The position numbers and the translations under genes are program-made. The notes under the pieces were generated by a model. The model saw nothing but the letters and a program-made list of their open reading frames with translations. It was not told the origin of the DNA and ran no database searches. A DNA stretch of 64,000 bases from Melampsora larici-populina 98AG31 (Eukaryota > Basidiomycota > Pucciniomycetes > Pucciniales > Melampsoraceae): positions 98,133 to 162,132 of the forward strand of contig NW_006768774.1 in assembly GCF_000204055.1 (NCBI RefSeq), given 5' to 3'. This document shows, piece after piece, positions 1 to 10,973 of this stretch; within the stretch, counting starts at the first letter, position 1; every line of letters begins with the position of its first letter.

Positions 1-498
1 AAAAAAAACACTCGGGTTTTTTGATACTGAGCGGTCGCGTTCTGCCCGGAAAACATTATATTTTTTGTAGTGTAAGTCGAAATCACAGTCTTGGGAAGAG
101 AAGCAGGAAACTACTGACTATCAAATACCATAGAAAAGGCCATACTTTTGTGCCACAAGTTCCTCAAACATCTCAATCAACTCAGCCTTCAAGATACACT
201 GTCGGATGCGATGACCAGGATTGAAGTGCCGGATTATAGTCATCAGCATTGGTCGAGTAGTTGAATACGCCCAAAGGTTACAGTCTGACGAGAGAATTCT
301 GAGGAGATGTTTAGGAAGGGTCGTGATCCTTTTCCAGAACTTCCAGTCTTGATGGATTGATGGAAGTGGAGATCTTTTGGGTGTGGGGGTTTGATGTCGA
401 GTACGTGTTTGAGCACCTTTACATCTACACTTTCGGGTTCTGATACTCTTACGAACGTTTTTCGTCACAGTGACGTGACCATAAATCTTCACAGCCAT
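1..498 (-). CDS. partial gene, possible HeH/SAP-fold (Src1/Heh-like) nuclear protein, runs off the left edge
   Basis: The reading frame on the minus strand ends in LKAELIEMFEELVAQKYG, preceded by MTIIRHFNPGHR. This resembles the HeH/SAP helix-extension-helix fold at the N terminus of fungal Src1/Heh inner-nuclear-membrane proteins (an L..II.......LKAELIEMFEE pattern). The frame closes at a stop just inside a likely intron: donor GTATTT after base 129, acceptor CAG before base 41, giving an 87-bp intron. Splicing continues in frame into ERDRSVSKNPS, a basic stretch of the kind that follows this domain in the family. The rest lies beyond the window. The proposed ATG at 496-498 is uncertain, since the N-terminal half has no recognisable domain. 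The family assignment rests on a short motif and the fitting intron phase. Confidence 0.4.
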
Positions 499-689
499 AG
501 TTGTTGATAGGGCTTATACTGTGAAACAGAAGTAGACAGGGGTCAGTGAGCTTTAGGGAAAAGAGATCATGATCACAGACTCACTGTAAGGAGGATAGTG
601 GAGGATCGAATGTAGATAAACAGTAGCTAGAGTTCTATGATGATGATTTTTTGTATATGAAAGTAATGAATGAGTAATTTATAAAAGTT

Positions 690-1022
690 CTAAAAATTCG
701 GAAGAAAAGTAGCAAACTATCAAAGTAGCAAATTATCCAAAGGAAATGAAATATGAAAGGTTATGAGTAATTTATTAGACTTCTCAATAGTTGAATCTGT
801 TACAAACAAAAGTCGGAAGAAAAGTAGCAAACTATCAAAGTAGCAAATTGTCTAATTGAAGGAAATTTAATCAGACAGAAGTTATGAAGGAAGCAAAGTA
901 CAAGTGAACTTCTCAAAAGTAAGAATTTGAAATCGTTATACACAAAAGTCGGAAAGTAGTGAAGTCTTGAAGGAGGAAAATAATGAAGTCTCAAACTTGG
1001 AGAAGGCAAAGTAGCAAACTAT
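690..1022. repeat. degenerate tandem repeat built on GGAAGAAAAGTAGCAAACTA
   Basis: The phrase 'ggaagaaaagtagcaaact atcaaagtagcaaatt' occurs near 700-740 and again near 813-850. Shorter derivatives (cggaaagtagtgaagtc, gaagtcttgaagg, aaagtagcaaactatt) continue to about 1022. Units are separated by 60-100 bp of related sequence, so this looks like a decayed minisatellite or expanded repeat. No coding role is evident. Confidence 0.6.
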
Positions 1023-1384
1023 TCACCTTTTGTATCTGAATTGGACCTTCTGCTACTGTTGAAGCTTCATTGTCATTCTGATAATGTATATCGTCAGAAT
1101 TGTGGTAAGAGTTTGGATGGATGAGTGAAACATCACAAAGAGTCAAATAAGACTGAACAAAAGATCACAATATACTCATACATATCATCTTTCGATCTGG
1201 CCGCGTCTATCCCGCGTCTATCTTTCAAGACATCTCGCCGGTTGCATTCCTTCGTAACTCCGGAAAGGAGAGTATTACAAGCATAACCTTTGAAGAAATT
1301 GAATTGATCTCTACGAACAGCATCACATAGCTGCTTCCCGTCGTCGTTCATTGTTCTAAGCCTCTGTGTTCTTGGACTTTTCGT

Positions 1385-1745
1385 AACTTTTTTGTTTTGA
1401 GAGAAGACCAGAGAAGACCCCACTTTGGGTTCGGCCAGTTTACTATCTTTACTTTACCTTTGTTAAAGACTTTTTTTAAGGTTTTTGTTTTGAGACGACC
1501 CCACCCTGGGATTCCTCTTTATTTTTGCTTTACCTTTGTTCAAGGTTTTTTGTAGGCTTCTCGTCTTGAGAGAAGACTCCACCTCGAGATGCCTGTCGGC
1601 CAGTTAAGCTTATTTCGTAAGAGCTTCTTCTTTTGAGAGAGGACCCCACTTTACCGTGCTTGCTTTACCTTTGTTCAAGGTTTTTCGCGAGTTTCGTTCA
1701 GGGTTTTTCGCGAGTTTCATCATTCGAGGAAAGACTCCACCCAGT
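1385..1745. repeat. imperfect repeat with core GAGAGAAGACCCCAC upstream of the 1967 gene
   Basis: Five related units contain a (T/C)TTGAGAGAAGAC(C/T)CCACC-type core, near 1400, 1490, 1567, 1634 and 1725. They are spaced by 65-100 bp, with shared filler such as 'tttacctttgttcaaggtttt'. The block lies 220-580 bp before the start codon of the next gene. It could be a promoter repeat or an old transposon fragment; nothing in the sequence decides between them. Confidence 0.55.
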
Positions 1746-1966
1746 TAAATTCAGCGCTTCGAGAAGAGAAATTGATCAGTCAAGCAACTTGCTTCTTGAT
1801 ATCAATTTCTCTTTAATCACATCTTGATTATTGTTATACGGTGCTCTCTTGACTCACATAATATACTGTGTTCTGTTGACTCGCATCTTGATTATTGAAC
1901 TACTGTACCATCTTCACTACAAAAATTCCTGTTCAAACCCTTTCCCTATCTCAATTTCCTTCAGAG

Positions 1967-3139
1967 ATGGATATTTTTGGTATTGAGGATAACTTGGTTT
2001 CCGTCAACAGCTTCGACATTGATCCAGGTGAGTTATCTTGATGCTCAATTCTTATTCGCCCAATTGTTTAGTAGATAATCTCACTTTGAATTCCAGTCGA
2101 AATTGACCCATCAACTGTGGCCATCTTGGACGATTTGAGCGAACTTTACAATCCCCACAGTGATCCGACGATAATAGACCCATTAATCACTCCAATCAGT
2201 CTTACTCACCAAGATGACGAGAATTATCCTGAAAGTCAGTTAATTAACGAGAATTACACTGATAGTCAGTTTATTCTTCTTCGTCTCTCGGGCTTTGTTT
2301 TGATTTTCTAAAGTTTTCTTTACGTTTTGGGAATGTCTAATCTATCCAAAAGCTACCGATACACCAACATCTTCTACTTTAAGAGGTGTTAAAAGAGCCC
2401 ACACCGGAGACGGTGGATATGGAGACAGTGGACACCAATGTAAGCACTCGTGACATGAGGAAATGAAGTTTTACTTACATATTGTTTTTTTATCATTCTA
2501 GTTAAGCGAAACAGGCAAAATTTCACAGGACATTCAGATGGTCCGTGGTTTTCAATTCTAAAATTATAATTTTGATCTAGTAGCTAATGTCCATATCAAA
2601 TCCCCCAATTCCAGCTGATAATCATTCCATAGATGATCAACCCATGGATAATCATTCTTCGGATTTGTTCAACGATGATCTTTCAAGCCCAACTTTTGCG
2701 AGGGATAGCGAGAAACGCCAAGCAGATCAAGTCTTCGAAGGAGAAATCAATGGTATGATCCAGCTCTATCTTGATGTTGTTTCAAACATTGATTAGGTCT
2801 TATTGTCATTCCGAACACTGTCTTTTTAGAAAATGAGCCTCCATCCAAGCGCAAAAGGCAAAATGCCATCACCGACACTTCGTCAGGATCTTCTCGATAT
2901 CATGAGGGTAAGGGTTTATTCATATGAATTGCTTTGGGACTCTAGCTGACAGAGGCTGATAGGGGCTCATCAATGACACAGGTAACATCGCCAGCAGTGG
3001 AAGCTCTTCTGAATACGATGAATGTGAGATCTGTGGCTGTAACGATGAATTTCATGAGATGCTCCAGAAGATCTTCGAGAACATCGAGCTGGAAATGAAA
3101 GGGCGTTTTCATCTCGAAGGATGTGTTCATGTGAGATGA
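1967..3139 (+). CDS. spliced gene of unknown function, 242 aa, seven exons, all introns in phase 1
   Basis: The model is join(1967-2027, 2097-2264, 2353-2439, 2502-2540, 2615-2752, 2830-2907, 2982-3139): 729 nt with an uninterrupted frame from ATG to TGA. Introns are 62-88 bp with GT...AG ends. Every intron lies in phase 1 and every internal exon (168, 87, 39, 138, 78 nt) is a multiple of three, so any of them could be skipped without a frameshift. The protein is acidic and Ser/Asn/Asp-rich, with basic clusters KRAH, KRNRQN and KRKRQN that look like nuclear localisation signals. The KR.RQN phrase is repeated in two exons. The C terminus has a Cys cluster (CEICGC) before a helical segment rich in Glu and Phe. 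Exon 2 ends in a doubled unit, each copy offering a GTCAGT donor in the same phase. No signal peptide or known domain is visible, and I do not recognise the family. Confidence 0.75.
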
Positions 3140-3689
3140 CCATGAAATCTTTGGTATCCTCTCTGGTAACGCTTTTCTCCAATGATTACACTTCTGGGCT
3201 TTTTCCTCCTACACTTTCCTCAAATGAATACGCGTGTTGTTGTTTCTGCCCTGCCTCTGTACATAGATACTTGTGGGCTTTTTTTAATTTCCGTGTTCCG
3301 TTCCTATTTTGAGAATTCCATGTTTTAAATATCTCTAACTCAAAGCTCGTTCGGAAATAATTTTATATTGGGACAAACTTGAAGTCGAACGTATTCAAGT
3401 GAGAATACTTGTATAAACATGAGAGATGAAACCGAACATCCGCGCGGTCTTCGCTTGGCACAGCGATATTCTTGATAGGGTTCATCAAGACTCAATCAAT
3501 TTGAAAGGGTGGGAATGTGGATGTTGAGATACAATAGAATCTGAGGATTACTGACCACTGATGAAACTAAACAGTGGCACAGTCTTTAGCAGGTTTGAGC
3601 TGCTAAGGTTGGGAATTTTTGGCGCCTACGCCGTTGTGCGCAGTTCGAAACAAAGTCGAAACAAAGTCGAAAGGAATTGACAAATCAGA
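3140..3689. other. intergenic, no gene seen; contains a short GC-rich hairpin
   Basis: No supported reading frame. At about 3681-3704 there is a near-perfect GC-rich inverted repeat (GGCCCCCGACGCCGGGGGCC), immediately before the start of the TAGGCGC repeat element, and possibly belonging to it. Confidence 0.5.
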
Positions 3690-4598
3690 AGGCCCCCGAC
3701 GCCGGGGGCCCTACCAACGGGCACGGTGCGTGCAGTCTTGCATATGTAGGCGCTACAAATCCAGCACCTGCAACTCCAGACTGGTCTGACAGGTAATGAA
3801 GAACAATTTTCCAGTCAAAATGAGAGTATTGGAAGACGGAAACTGCAGTTTGGACTCAAAATGAGAGTATTGGAAGACAGACAAAGCGGTTTGGACTCAA
3901 AATGAGAGTATTGGAAGACAGACAAAGCAGTTTGGACTCAAAATGAGAGTATCAGAAGACGGGCAATGCACTTTGGACTTGAAATGCGAGTATTGGAAGC
4001 TGGAAGAGAAGTTGGACCAAAGTTCCATGTCCACACATGTGTAGGCACAGTCCCACGCCTCAATACACATGTAGGCCCTTGAAAATGACGCCTACATTGC
4101 TTTTTTGGAGATGTGGGCACTTTTTTCAAGCACCTACATGCAGGAAAATCCATGTAGGCGCTTGAAAAAAGCGCCCACATCCCCAAAAAAGCCTTGTAGG
4201 TGCTCAAAAATTAAGCCTACATGTCTTTTTCTGCATGTAGGCTTAATTTTTGAGCGCCTACATGGATTTCCCCGCATGTAGGCGTGATATTCAAGCACCT
4301 ACATGTCAAATCTTAAATGGAGGTGCTTGAATTTTACGCCTACATTCAAAAAATGAGATGTAGGCGTAAATTCAAAGCGCCTACAATTGGTAGGCGTAAG
4401 CAAATTACGCCTACATTTCATTCTTAGCATGTAGGCGTAGCCAAATGACGCCTACATGGGTTTTTGGACCTGTAGGCGTCATTTTAAAAAGTTTTGAGCA
4501 CCTACATCATAAATGTAGGTGCTTTTTTGTGGGAAAAAGCCATGTAGGCACTGTTTTGGCAGCGCCTACATGGATTTTATGTGGGCTGCAAATAGCAA
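3690..4598. mobile_element. copy A of a foldback-type element made of TGTAGGCGC/GCGCCTACA arrays
   Basis: From about 4035 to 4575 the sequence is an array of the word TGTAGGCGC and its reverse complement, alternating every 15-40 bp so that neighbours form hairpins. The right end GTGGGCTGCAAATAGCAA matches both ends of the element at 6408-7502. The left part (GCAGTCTTGCATATGTAGG ... CTGGTCTGAC.GGTAATGAAG) matches its interior. A tandem block sits at 3815-3980. No matching left terminus was found, so this copy is probably truncated or rearranged. No protein is encoded. Confidence 0.75.
3815..3980. repeat. tandem repeat, unit about 45 bp, ACTCAAAATGAGAGTATTGG core
   Basis: Five successive units share 'caaaatgagagtattggaagac' followed by a purine-rich stretch and 'agtttgga'. 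The same unit occurs in inverted halves within the element at 6408-7502, which shows that the repeat belongs to that transposon family. Confidence 0.8.
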
Positions 4599-5365
4599 GG
4601 GCATTTAATTTTTATATTGCATTCTTGAGGCCAAGGAAATGCACTAGCTGAACGGGGATCTGAAGAAAGATAGAATGTGTTGGGCAAACCAGAGGGAGAG
4701 CCTTGAAGGGTAAGTTGACTCAATTCATGATCAGACTTAGGTGGGAAGAGAGATTCATTTATGGTGTACAAATATCACTTCTGTCAAATTTCAGAGAATC
4801 TGACAGAAGGTTGCACAGACAGACAGATACCAAAATTTTATTTCTGTTGTTCTGTCTGAAGTTCAAGTTTAAATGCCTAAAACCATCAAAGCTTTGTTCA
4901 GCTCAAACAAACCAACAATCAAATACTATCTGTGATCTTGAATCAATCAGACCAAACTCACATTCATCAAGATGATCAGGTAAGAAAAAAAGATCCTGTT
5001 GACCAAGGCAGAAGAACTTGTTAATCTTATAATACCTTCATCAGGTCAAGTCAGTGCCTTCTAAATTTTCATTCTTCACTTCAACCGTTTGAAGATTAGA
5101 AAACTGACTTCAACCATGAATTTTGCATTTTCTACACTTTCAAGATAGCAATTTGATTTAATTCTTTTTATGCATTGAAGGTCTGAAAGTTTATTTCGTA
5201 TCCTCAGAACAAATGTAACTGTCATCTCCTTTCTTCAAACTAATCAGATCAACCTTTTCTTGACACAACTACACACAACAAACTAAAAATGAAAAGAGCA
5301 TATGTGACATGACTATGACCAAAACAGAATTCTTAAAACCATCTGTGATATTTGAAAGCGACTGA
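4599..5365. other. gene-free stretch with a short hairpin repeat
   Basis: No supported gene. Around 4760-4870 the sequence (TCACTTCTGTCAAATTTCAG, ACCAAAATTTTATTTCTGTT, GTTCTGTC) is related to an inverted copy at about 7785-7885, so a small shared repeat lies here. The rest is AT-rich with no visible structure. Confidence 0.45.
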
Positions 5366-6315
5366 TGTCAGCCCTGAGTACTAAACCAGAGTACTAAATG
5401 TTGACACATAATAATAAGAAATCATTAAAAAACAATCATTACAACTCAGACTCAGTTTCAAGAGTCAAATTACATATGAATTAACATATGTAACATGTGT
5501 AAAACTGATGTAAAACACTGTGTAGGTACACAACTTTTATATATCCTAAGATTACATACATGGCAAAGCTGTTACATGTATGTAACTAAGCAGAAAGGTT
5601 TATACCTATATGTAATAAAACCTAACCTTGGAACCACAAATTGTGCGCATAGAATCTTCAAACTTCAGACTATAAAAACTCTGAATATGCAAAATTGGTA
5701 AGGATCATCACATCACAATTTAACACTTTTTATTTACTAAATAAATCCTCATCACCAACTAGATTATAAGCTTCAAGTAAAGTGAACTTTACTATGTTAT
5801 TTGTGATTCCTATCTTGTTATTGTGGTTCTCAACTCTCTTCATTATTGTTACTGTTCTTGGACACAGTATTGGCATAGTTGTTGATTACCATTTGTAGAA
5901 TCAAACTATAAAGGAAGTAGTCCTTGAGTGCTGCTTGATCTGATTGGGATTTGGTCAGATCAAGAAACTTTAAACCTGTGTGGTACCTCTATTAGTCAGA
6001 GTTTAAAGTACTAAACACTATAAAAGAATTTAGTGTTCTTAATAATTTTATTTCTAGTTAGAAAGATAACTGATTAAGGGAATTCACTGAAGATTCAGTG
6101 CACAGGTTCCACTAAAATACTAGTAGAAGCCCCTTCTCAAATCCCTTGAAAAGCCTTTTTTTAAAGGTCCTCTAACTGCAGTCTATACTTGTTTATTACA
6201 AGTATAGAGCCAGAACCTTGTTTTTCCGCCTTCAACCCTTTTAGATCATAATCCCTACAGGGTTATACACTTTCCTTAGTGATTATACTAGCCTTAAAGA
6301 AGCTAGTATCTCACA
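5366..6315. mobile_element. solo LTR 1 (950 bp) with 5-bp target duplication ACTGA
   Basis: The element begins TGTCAGCCCTGAG and ends ...TCTCACA (TG...CA ends). It is flanked on both sides by ACTGA (5361-5365 and 6316-6320). A second copy of the family lies at 10258-10973 with the same start, the same type of end and its own 5-bp duplication. No internal retrotransposon coding sequence lies next to it, so it is a solo LTR left by recombination between the two LTRs of a full element. The superfamily (Copia or Gypsy) cannot be told from the LTR alone. Confidence 0.85.
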
Positions 6316-6407
6316 ACTGATTACAATCTTGTTCTAACTTGAAAAGAGGATGATTGAAAGACAATGGAAGCGATTGATTGTTTTGTTAGTTTGATATCTG
6401 AAGGCCA

Positions 6408-7502
6408 TTGCTATTTGCAGCCCACACGAAAACCATGTAGGCGCTGCCAAAACAGTGCCTACGTGGGTGTTTCCCACAAAAAAGCGCCTACATTTATGAT
6501 GTAGGCGCTGAAAACCATCTAAAATGACGCCTACATGATAAACAACCCATGTAGGCGTCATTTGGTTACACCTACATTCAAAATTTCAGAATGTAAGCGG
6601 AATTTTTGAGCACCTACATATCTAATTTGAAATGTAGGCGCTATTTTTGAGCGCCTGCATTCAATTTTCAGCTCAAGTAAGTGCCTACATGCAGTCTTGC
6701 AAATGTAGGTGCTCCAAATCCAGCACCTCCAACTCCAGAATGGTCTGACGGGTAATGAAGAAGTTTCAAATCAAAATGAGAGTATTGGAAGACGGAACAA
6801 GCAGTTCAGAGTTGAAATGAGTGTATCGGAAGATGGAAAAAGCAGCTTGGAGTTGAAATGAGTGTTTTGGAAGACGGAAAAAGCAGTTAAGCGTATTGGA
6901 AGATGAATATGCTCTTTTCAACTCTGAAGTGAGCATATCAGGCAACGTATATAGCAATTTGGAGTTGGAATAATTTACTGCTTTTTCTGCTTCCAATACA
7001 CTCATCTTGACTCCAAACTGAGTTTGGAGTTGAAATAATTTATTGCTTTTTCCGGCTTCGGGTACACTCATTTCGACTCCAAACTGCTTTTTCTGTCTTC
7101 CAATACTCTCATTTTGACTTGAAAATCATTCTTCATTACCAGTCAGACCAGTCTGGAGTTGTAGTTGCTGAATTTGTAGCACCTACATATGCAAGACTGC
7201 ATGTAGGCGCTTATTCGAGCTGAAAATTGAATATAGGCGCTTGTTTTGAAAAATATAGGCGTAATTTTTGAGTGCCTACATTGAATTTCCCATGTAGGTG
7301 CTCAAAAATAGCACCTACATTTCATTTTTTGAATGTAGGTGTAACCAAATAACGCCTACATGGGTTTTTTAACATGTAGGTGTCATTCTGGATGGTTTCC
7401 AGTGCCTACATCATAAATGTAGGCGCTTTTTTGTGGGAAACACCCATGTAGGCGTAATTTGGCCAGCGCCTACATGGTTTTCTTGTGGGCTGCAAATAGC
7501 AA
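6408..7502. mobile_element. complete palindromic (foldback) element of the TAGGCGC family, 1,095 bp
   Basis: The outer ends are inverted copies (TTGCTATTTGCAGCCCAC left, GTGGGCTGCAAATAGCAA right), and the inversion extends for several hundred bp towards a centre near 6930-6970. Each arm consists of alternating TGTAGGCGC and GCGCCTACA words, then a CTCCAGA.TGGTCTGAC.GGTAATGAAG block, then units of the AATGAGAGTATTGGAAGAC repeat. No protein is encoded, and no clear target-site duplication is visible. The dense family-specific words near the ends recall the subterminal transposase-binding repeats of some cut-and-paste DNA transposons, but the mobilising family is unknown. Confidence 0.8.
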
Positions 7503-8095
7503 CCGCCTATCTGAAAGCAATCAATCATTTTGTTCTACTTGTTTGGAAAGATAAAGACTCAAAAACAATCAAAACAATTAGTTATTTTTTTAATCCTTTA
7601 GGTTAAAATCATACATTGAAGCTAGTCCAGTTGAAGTCATCTTTAATTTGATGGATGCAATGATATTGGTAGGTATGAATGAATAACTTGTGAGAAGAAG
7701 GTTTTACTAGGACTGAAGATAGCACCCATGCTTCTGTAAACAAAATGTCTGTTGTTCTGGTCAAGGGGCGTACAAAGTTCAAGAACAACAGATAGCACCA
7801 AAATTTTGGTATCTGTTGTTCTGCGAAACTTTCTGTCAATTTCTCTGAAATTTGACAGAAGTGATATTACACCATAATTATAGAAGAATGTGAACGTAAT
7901 TGATTCAATTTTCACCTTTTTCTTGTCATCTTCAGAGGGCAATGTTAAACCTGCATAAGTGGCGGATCTTTTTGAGCCGCTTGGTTTTTGAAATAACAGT
8001 TGAGCTGGCCGATCAAAAGAGGACCGGTGAGATCAGCCCAATTTGTGGAAGGTAGGAGATAAGTCAAGTTGCAGTCAAGCGCTGCACATCTTGAC
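7503..8095. other. gene-free stretch with a hairpin MITE-like repeat near 7745-7885
   Basis: Around 7745-7835 the words TCTGTTGTTCTGGTC, GAACAACAGATAGCACCAAA and TTTTGGTATCTGTTGTTCTG form nested inverted repeats. The adjoining TTTGACAGAAGTGATAT matches the repeat near 4770 in inverse orientation. No supported gene. The stretch also contains the region downstream of the minus-strand gene that ends at 8096. Confidence 0.5.
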
Positions 8096-10070
8096 TCAAT
8101 TGTTGACTTTGGTGGCCTTATGGAATACACGGGCCTTCTTCATTATCTCCAGAAATCCATATGTTCTGGGAGGGGTCTCATGTGTAGCCATGCAGGATTT
8201 CTGGAATGTACAACAAAAAAAGAGCAAATATTGAGGTGATAACAAAAAGTAGCAAATCATTTCACTTACCACACCTTTTGCCCAGACCCACCCCCCACTG
8301 TAAGTTAATCGGTACAGAAAATTTGCATCCCAAGGGCAGACTAAGATGGTGCCATCTCCAGTGTTAGCTGTTTGAGTATGTTCACAGAACATTTGGGCCA
8401 CCAACTTGTGGAGGCGAATTTGTTTACATGCATCCTAGCTCACAGGCAATGCCAGAGAAAGAGATGCAAGGCAATCAATCAAAAGGGGCAAACACACTTC
8501 TAGCTCTTGAGTAAGACCACCCACCTGCACTTTGGCTGTAGTGGGGCAGCTGGATGAAGCAATCAGCTCTTTAGCCGCGGAGGTCCAAGATTCATAATGA
8601 GTCAGAAACAACACAAGAAACACAAAATAGAAAACAAGAAGAAGAACAAGGAATATAAACAAAAATTACACACCTGAGCGTACTTTTTTGCTTTTTCTTT
8701 GGCATCTTCAGTGAAAATTATCACTGAACCCTTGTGCTTTGTTGCTTTGGCAAGGAAATGATCAATGAAGGCCTGCCAGGTAGGATATCTGACCAGCAAG
8801 ATTTTCTTGCCCCCAACCTGTCCCACCCATCTCAAGTGTGGAGCAAGATACCTTGAGAGTACCATATGGCACATGCCAGGTCCATACTCATCACAAACAT
8901 TGCCACCCATACCTTTGAAACTTTTAGAGATTGCCCAAGTAAGCACTTCACCAGCTCAAGGACATTTCCTCAATTAAGTATTTTGGAATCTATCAGGTTG
9001 TAGCGCCGCAGAAACTGCAGCGCGGCAAGATCTGCTAGCTACCTTCATCAAAGTGGCCTGGTTGACTTTGACATCCTTTTCAGCATGGATTTCAAACTTT
9101 GCCTGAAAAAACATCTTGTTTCATTTATCAAATTGGATACAATTGGCAGTACCAATCAGGTAAAGTCGGTTTTGTTGACTTCAGGTGGCTGGCGCATCCT
9201 CACCAGTTTGATTAGAAGCAATGCAGCAACAGATACCCTACTGGTACTGGTATTGTACCGTACCATATCTGTTTTGCTCAGTACTGTACCCGGAGTACCG
9301 TAACTTGGCGCCAGGTACAATACTGGAGGGGGTCAAGACCCATTTTTATTTTCAGCTACAGTACTCAGCATTGTAGCTGACACACAGTTACGACACTGGG
9401 TACTGCTTTGGACTAGTACCGGGAACCCAGGTACTGTACCGTACCATACCTGATTCTGAATAATACTGAAGCAGAAAGGGATTTTATAGCCTTTGTCCTT
9501 GTTGTCAAGTGGCACCACTGATGCAATTTTGTTTGTTACTATTTTTATTTTTGCTTATCACTTCCAACATGTTGTTTTTGTCTTCTTTTGTTTTTTTGGC
9601 AATACAATAGCTGCTTTGTCACAGTCCCAAAGAGGTACTTGCCACAGTACCAAGTGGTACTAGCCTAGGTACAACACTGTACCGTACCGGCATTTGCCAT
9701 TCAGGTACTGGTACAGTACCGTACCTACATCTTGGAAGGGGTACGGTACTGGCCTTGGAGGTGTAAGGCAATCTCAACCCAGGGTTACGGCACTCAGTAC
9801 TGTATCTCATCCGGGGTACAGTACTGGGTACTACCTTTTTGCAGTACTGTCTCCTCAGGTACAGTACTGGTATTGCAGGTACAATACCGGTACCGTATCT
9901 GTTGCTGAGTTGTTAGAAGTTGGTTCAACAACTGACACAAAATTGATTTCGGTTTAGTAAAATGAAGACTGTACATATAGAGAGACTGACTTATGTGCAT
10001 TCATGTGGGCTTCAACTTCATCAGCAGGCGCTACCAAGACATCAGTGATTTGTAATTGTTGGTTAGACAT
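8096..10070 (-). CDS. spliced gene of unknown function; one intron hosts a palindromic miniature element
   Basis: Coding pieces on the minus strand read in order. The first exon is 10070-9975 (start MSNQQLQITDVL, 32 codons). The next is 9102-9043 (AKFEIHAEKDVKVNQATLMK, flanked by CAG and GTAGCT). An exon at about 8946-8675 follows (SKSFKGMGGNVCDEYGPGMC ... TWQAFIDHFLAKATKHKG), then about 8570-8440 (CPTTAKVQVGGLTQELEVCL), then a last part from about 8410 to the stop at 8096-8098. The last part has an in-frame intron from GTAAGT near 8270 to CAG near 8208. Some middle junctions could not be fixed in phase, so a defect is possible. The first intron contains the 684-bp GGTACC-type element. I recognise no domain; the style resembles lineage-specific genes of repeat-rich fungi. 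Confidence 0.5.
9224..9907. mobile_element. miniature element of the GTACCGTACC palindrome family, 684 bp
   Basis: The ends are inverted copies of CAGCAACAGATAC (left CAGCAACAGATACCCTA, right ...GGTACCGTATCTGTTGCTG). The subterminal parts (9235-9460 and 9635-9900) are dense in GGTACTGTACC, GGTACAGTAC and GTACCGTACC words on both strands. The middle is T-rich. The element sits in an intron of the 8096-10070 gene. No coding sequence and no unambiguous target duplication. Confidence 0.8.
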
Positions 10071-10257
10071 CTTAGATTGTTGATTTGATATGTTGCCAAG
10101 CTGATCATAAGATAAAGAAGTGATTAGACAAATGAGCAAAATCCAAATGATGATAAAGATGCAATCAGAAGATGAAAACAAGGGGGAAATGGACACACTG
10201 ATAACAAGACAGAGGTGGTGTAAAGGTGGTGTAAAGGTTGGAAAAAGGGAGCTACAG

Positions 10258-10973
10258 TGTCAGCCCTGAGCCCTGATTACATGACCACAGGCTAACGGTA
10301 ACACATGTAATATTATATTATATGTATAAATCCATAAGTACATCTCAAGGCTCAGTGTCAAGAGCCACATAAACACATGTACAGAATGTATTAAATATGT
10401 AAAAAACCTAACCCAAGCGCCAACCACAAGTGAGACAAGAATCACACACCAACCACAAGTTGACGCTTGACCTGTGAATATATAAACCCCCCTTCTTCCC
10501 TTGATTCATCCCACATCTTTTTACACATCACAAAATCAGAATCACATTATACTTGAAATCCTATAGAGAGGATCCTCAAGTATGTGATTAGCTGTTGTGT
10601 AGTCTAAAGACCAAACTTGAGTGTCATGGGTTCTATTGCTGAGCACCCTGGTATTGATTTCTGTGAGCCTTGGGCCATCATATCCTCTAGAAATAAATCG
10701 TGAAGCAGCAAAGCTTCCTCCCTTATACGGAGTCTAAAGTAGCCTTCAGGATCTTTGGTTCACCAAAGTGTAAAGCCTGCCCCTTGCAGTCTCACGAGGT
10801 TAGAGCGTATTAGCTCTTTACTGCCCTTAATCCCTTTCTCTCTTCCTCAAATCCTCTTCTTAGAGGTCAACTAGCTGTAGTCTTCACTTGGGTGTACCAC
10901 ATGAAGACCGTGCTTTACCTTTCTCATCACCTTCTTAGTGAAGAGTATGCCTAACAGACGCGCACTCGTCACA
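10258..10973. mobile_element. solo LTR 2 (716 bp) with 5-bp target duplication TACAG
   Basis: Starts TGTCAGCCCTGAGCCC, ends ...CTCGTCACA, and is flanked by TACAG at 10253-10257 and 10974-10978. It shares its start and several interior blocks with the solo LTR at 5366-6315, for example the 'tcaaatcc.ctt...aggtc.....ctgtagtc' region. A promoter-like TATATAAACCCC lies near 10480, a position suited to the start of LTR transcription. The lengths differ (716 versus 950 bp), so the two copies are diverged. Confidence 0.85.

Larger units (their letters stand above)
499..1966. other. intergenic region with two degenerate repeat blocks
   Basis: I see no supported gene here. The stretch holds two imperfect short-repeat blocks, described separately, and AT-rich sequence between them. 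A 96-codon open frame on the minus strand at 1133-1423 lacks a recognisable domain. The segment just before 1967 is probably the promoter and 5' leader of the downstream gene. Confidence 0.5.

Noticed and set aside
8096..8404. Single-exon gene at 8096-8404
   Set aside because: An in-frame GTAAGT...CAG intron and coherent coding pieces upstream show it to be the 3' end of a longer spliced gene.
9954..10196. Membrane-like 80-residue protein
   Set aside because: The hydrophobic N-terminal part is upstream non-coding sequence; the real coding start is M at 10070 (MSNQQLQITDVL), within the spliced gene.
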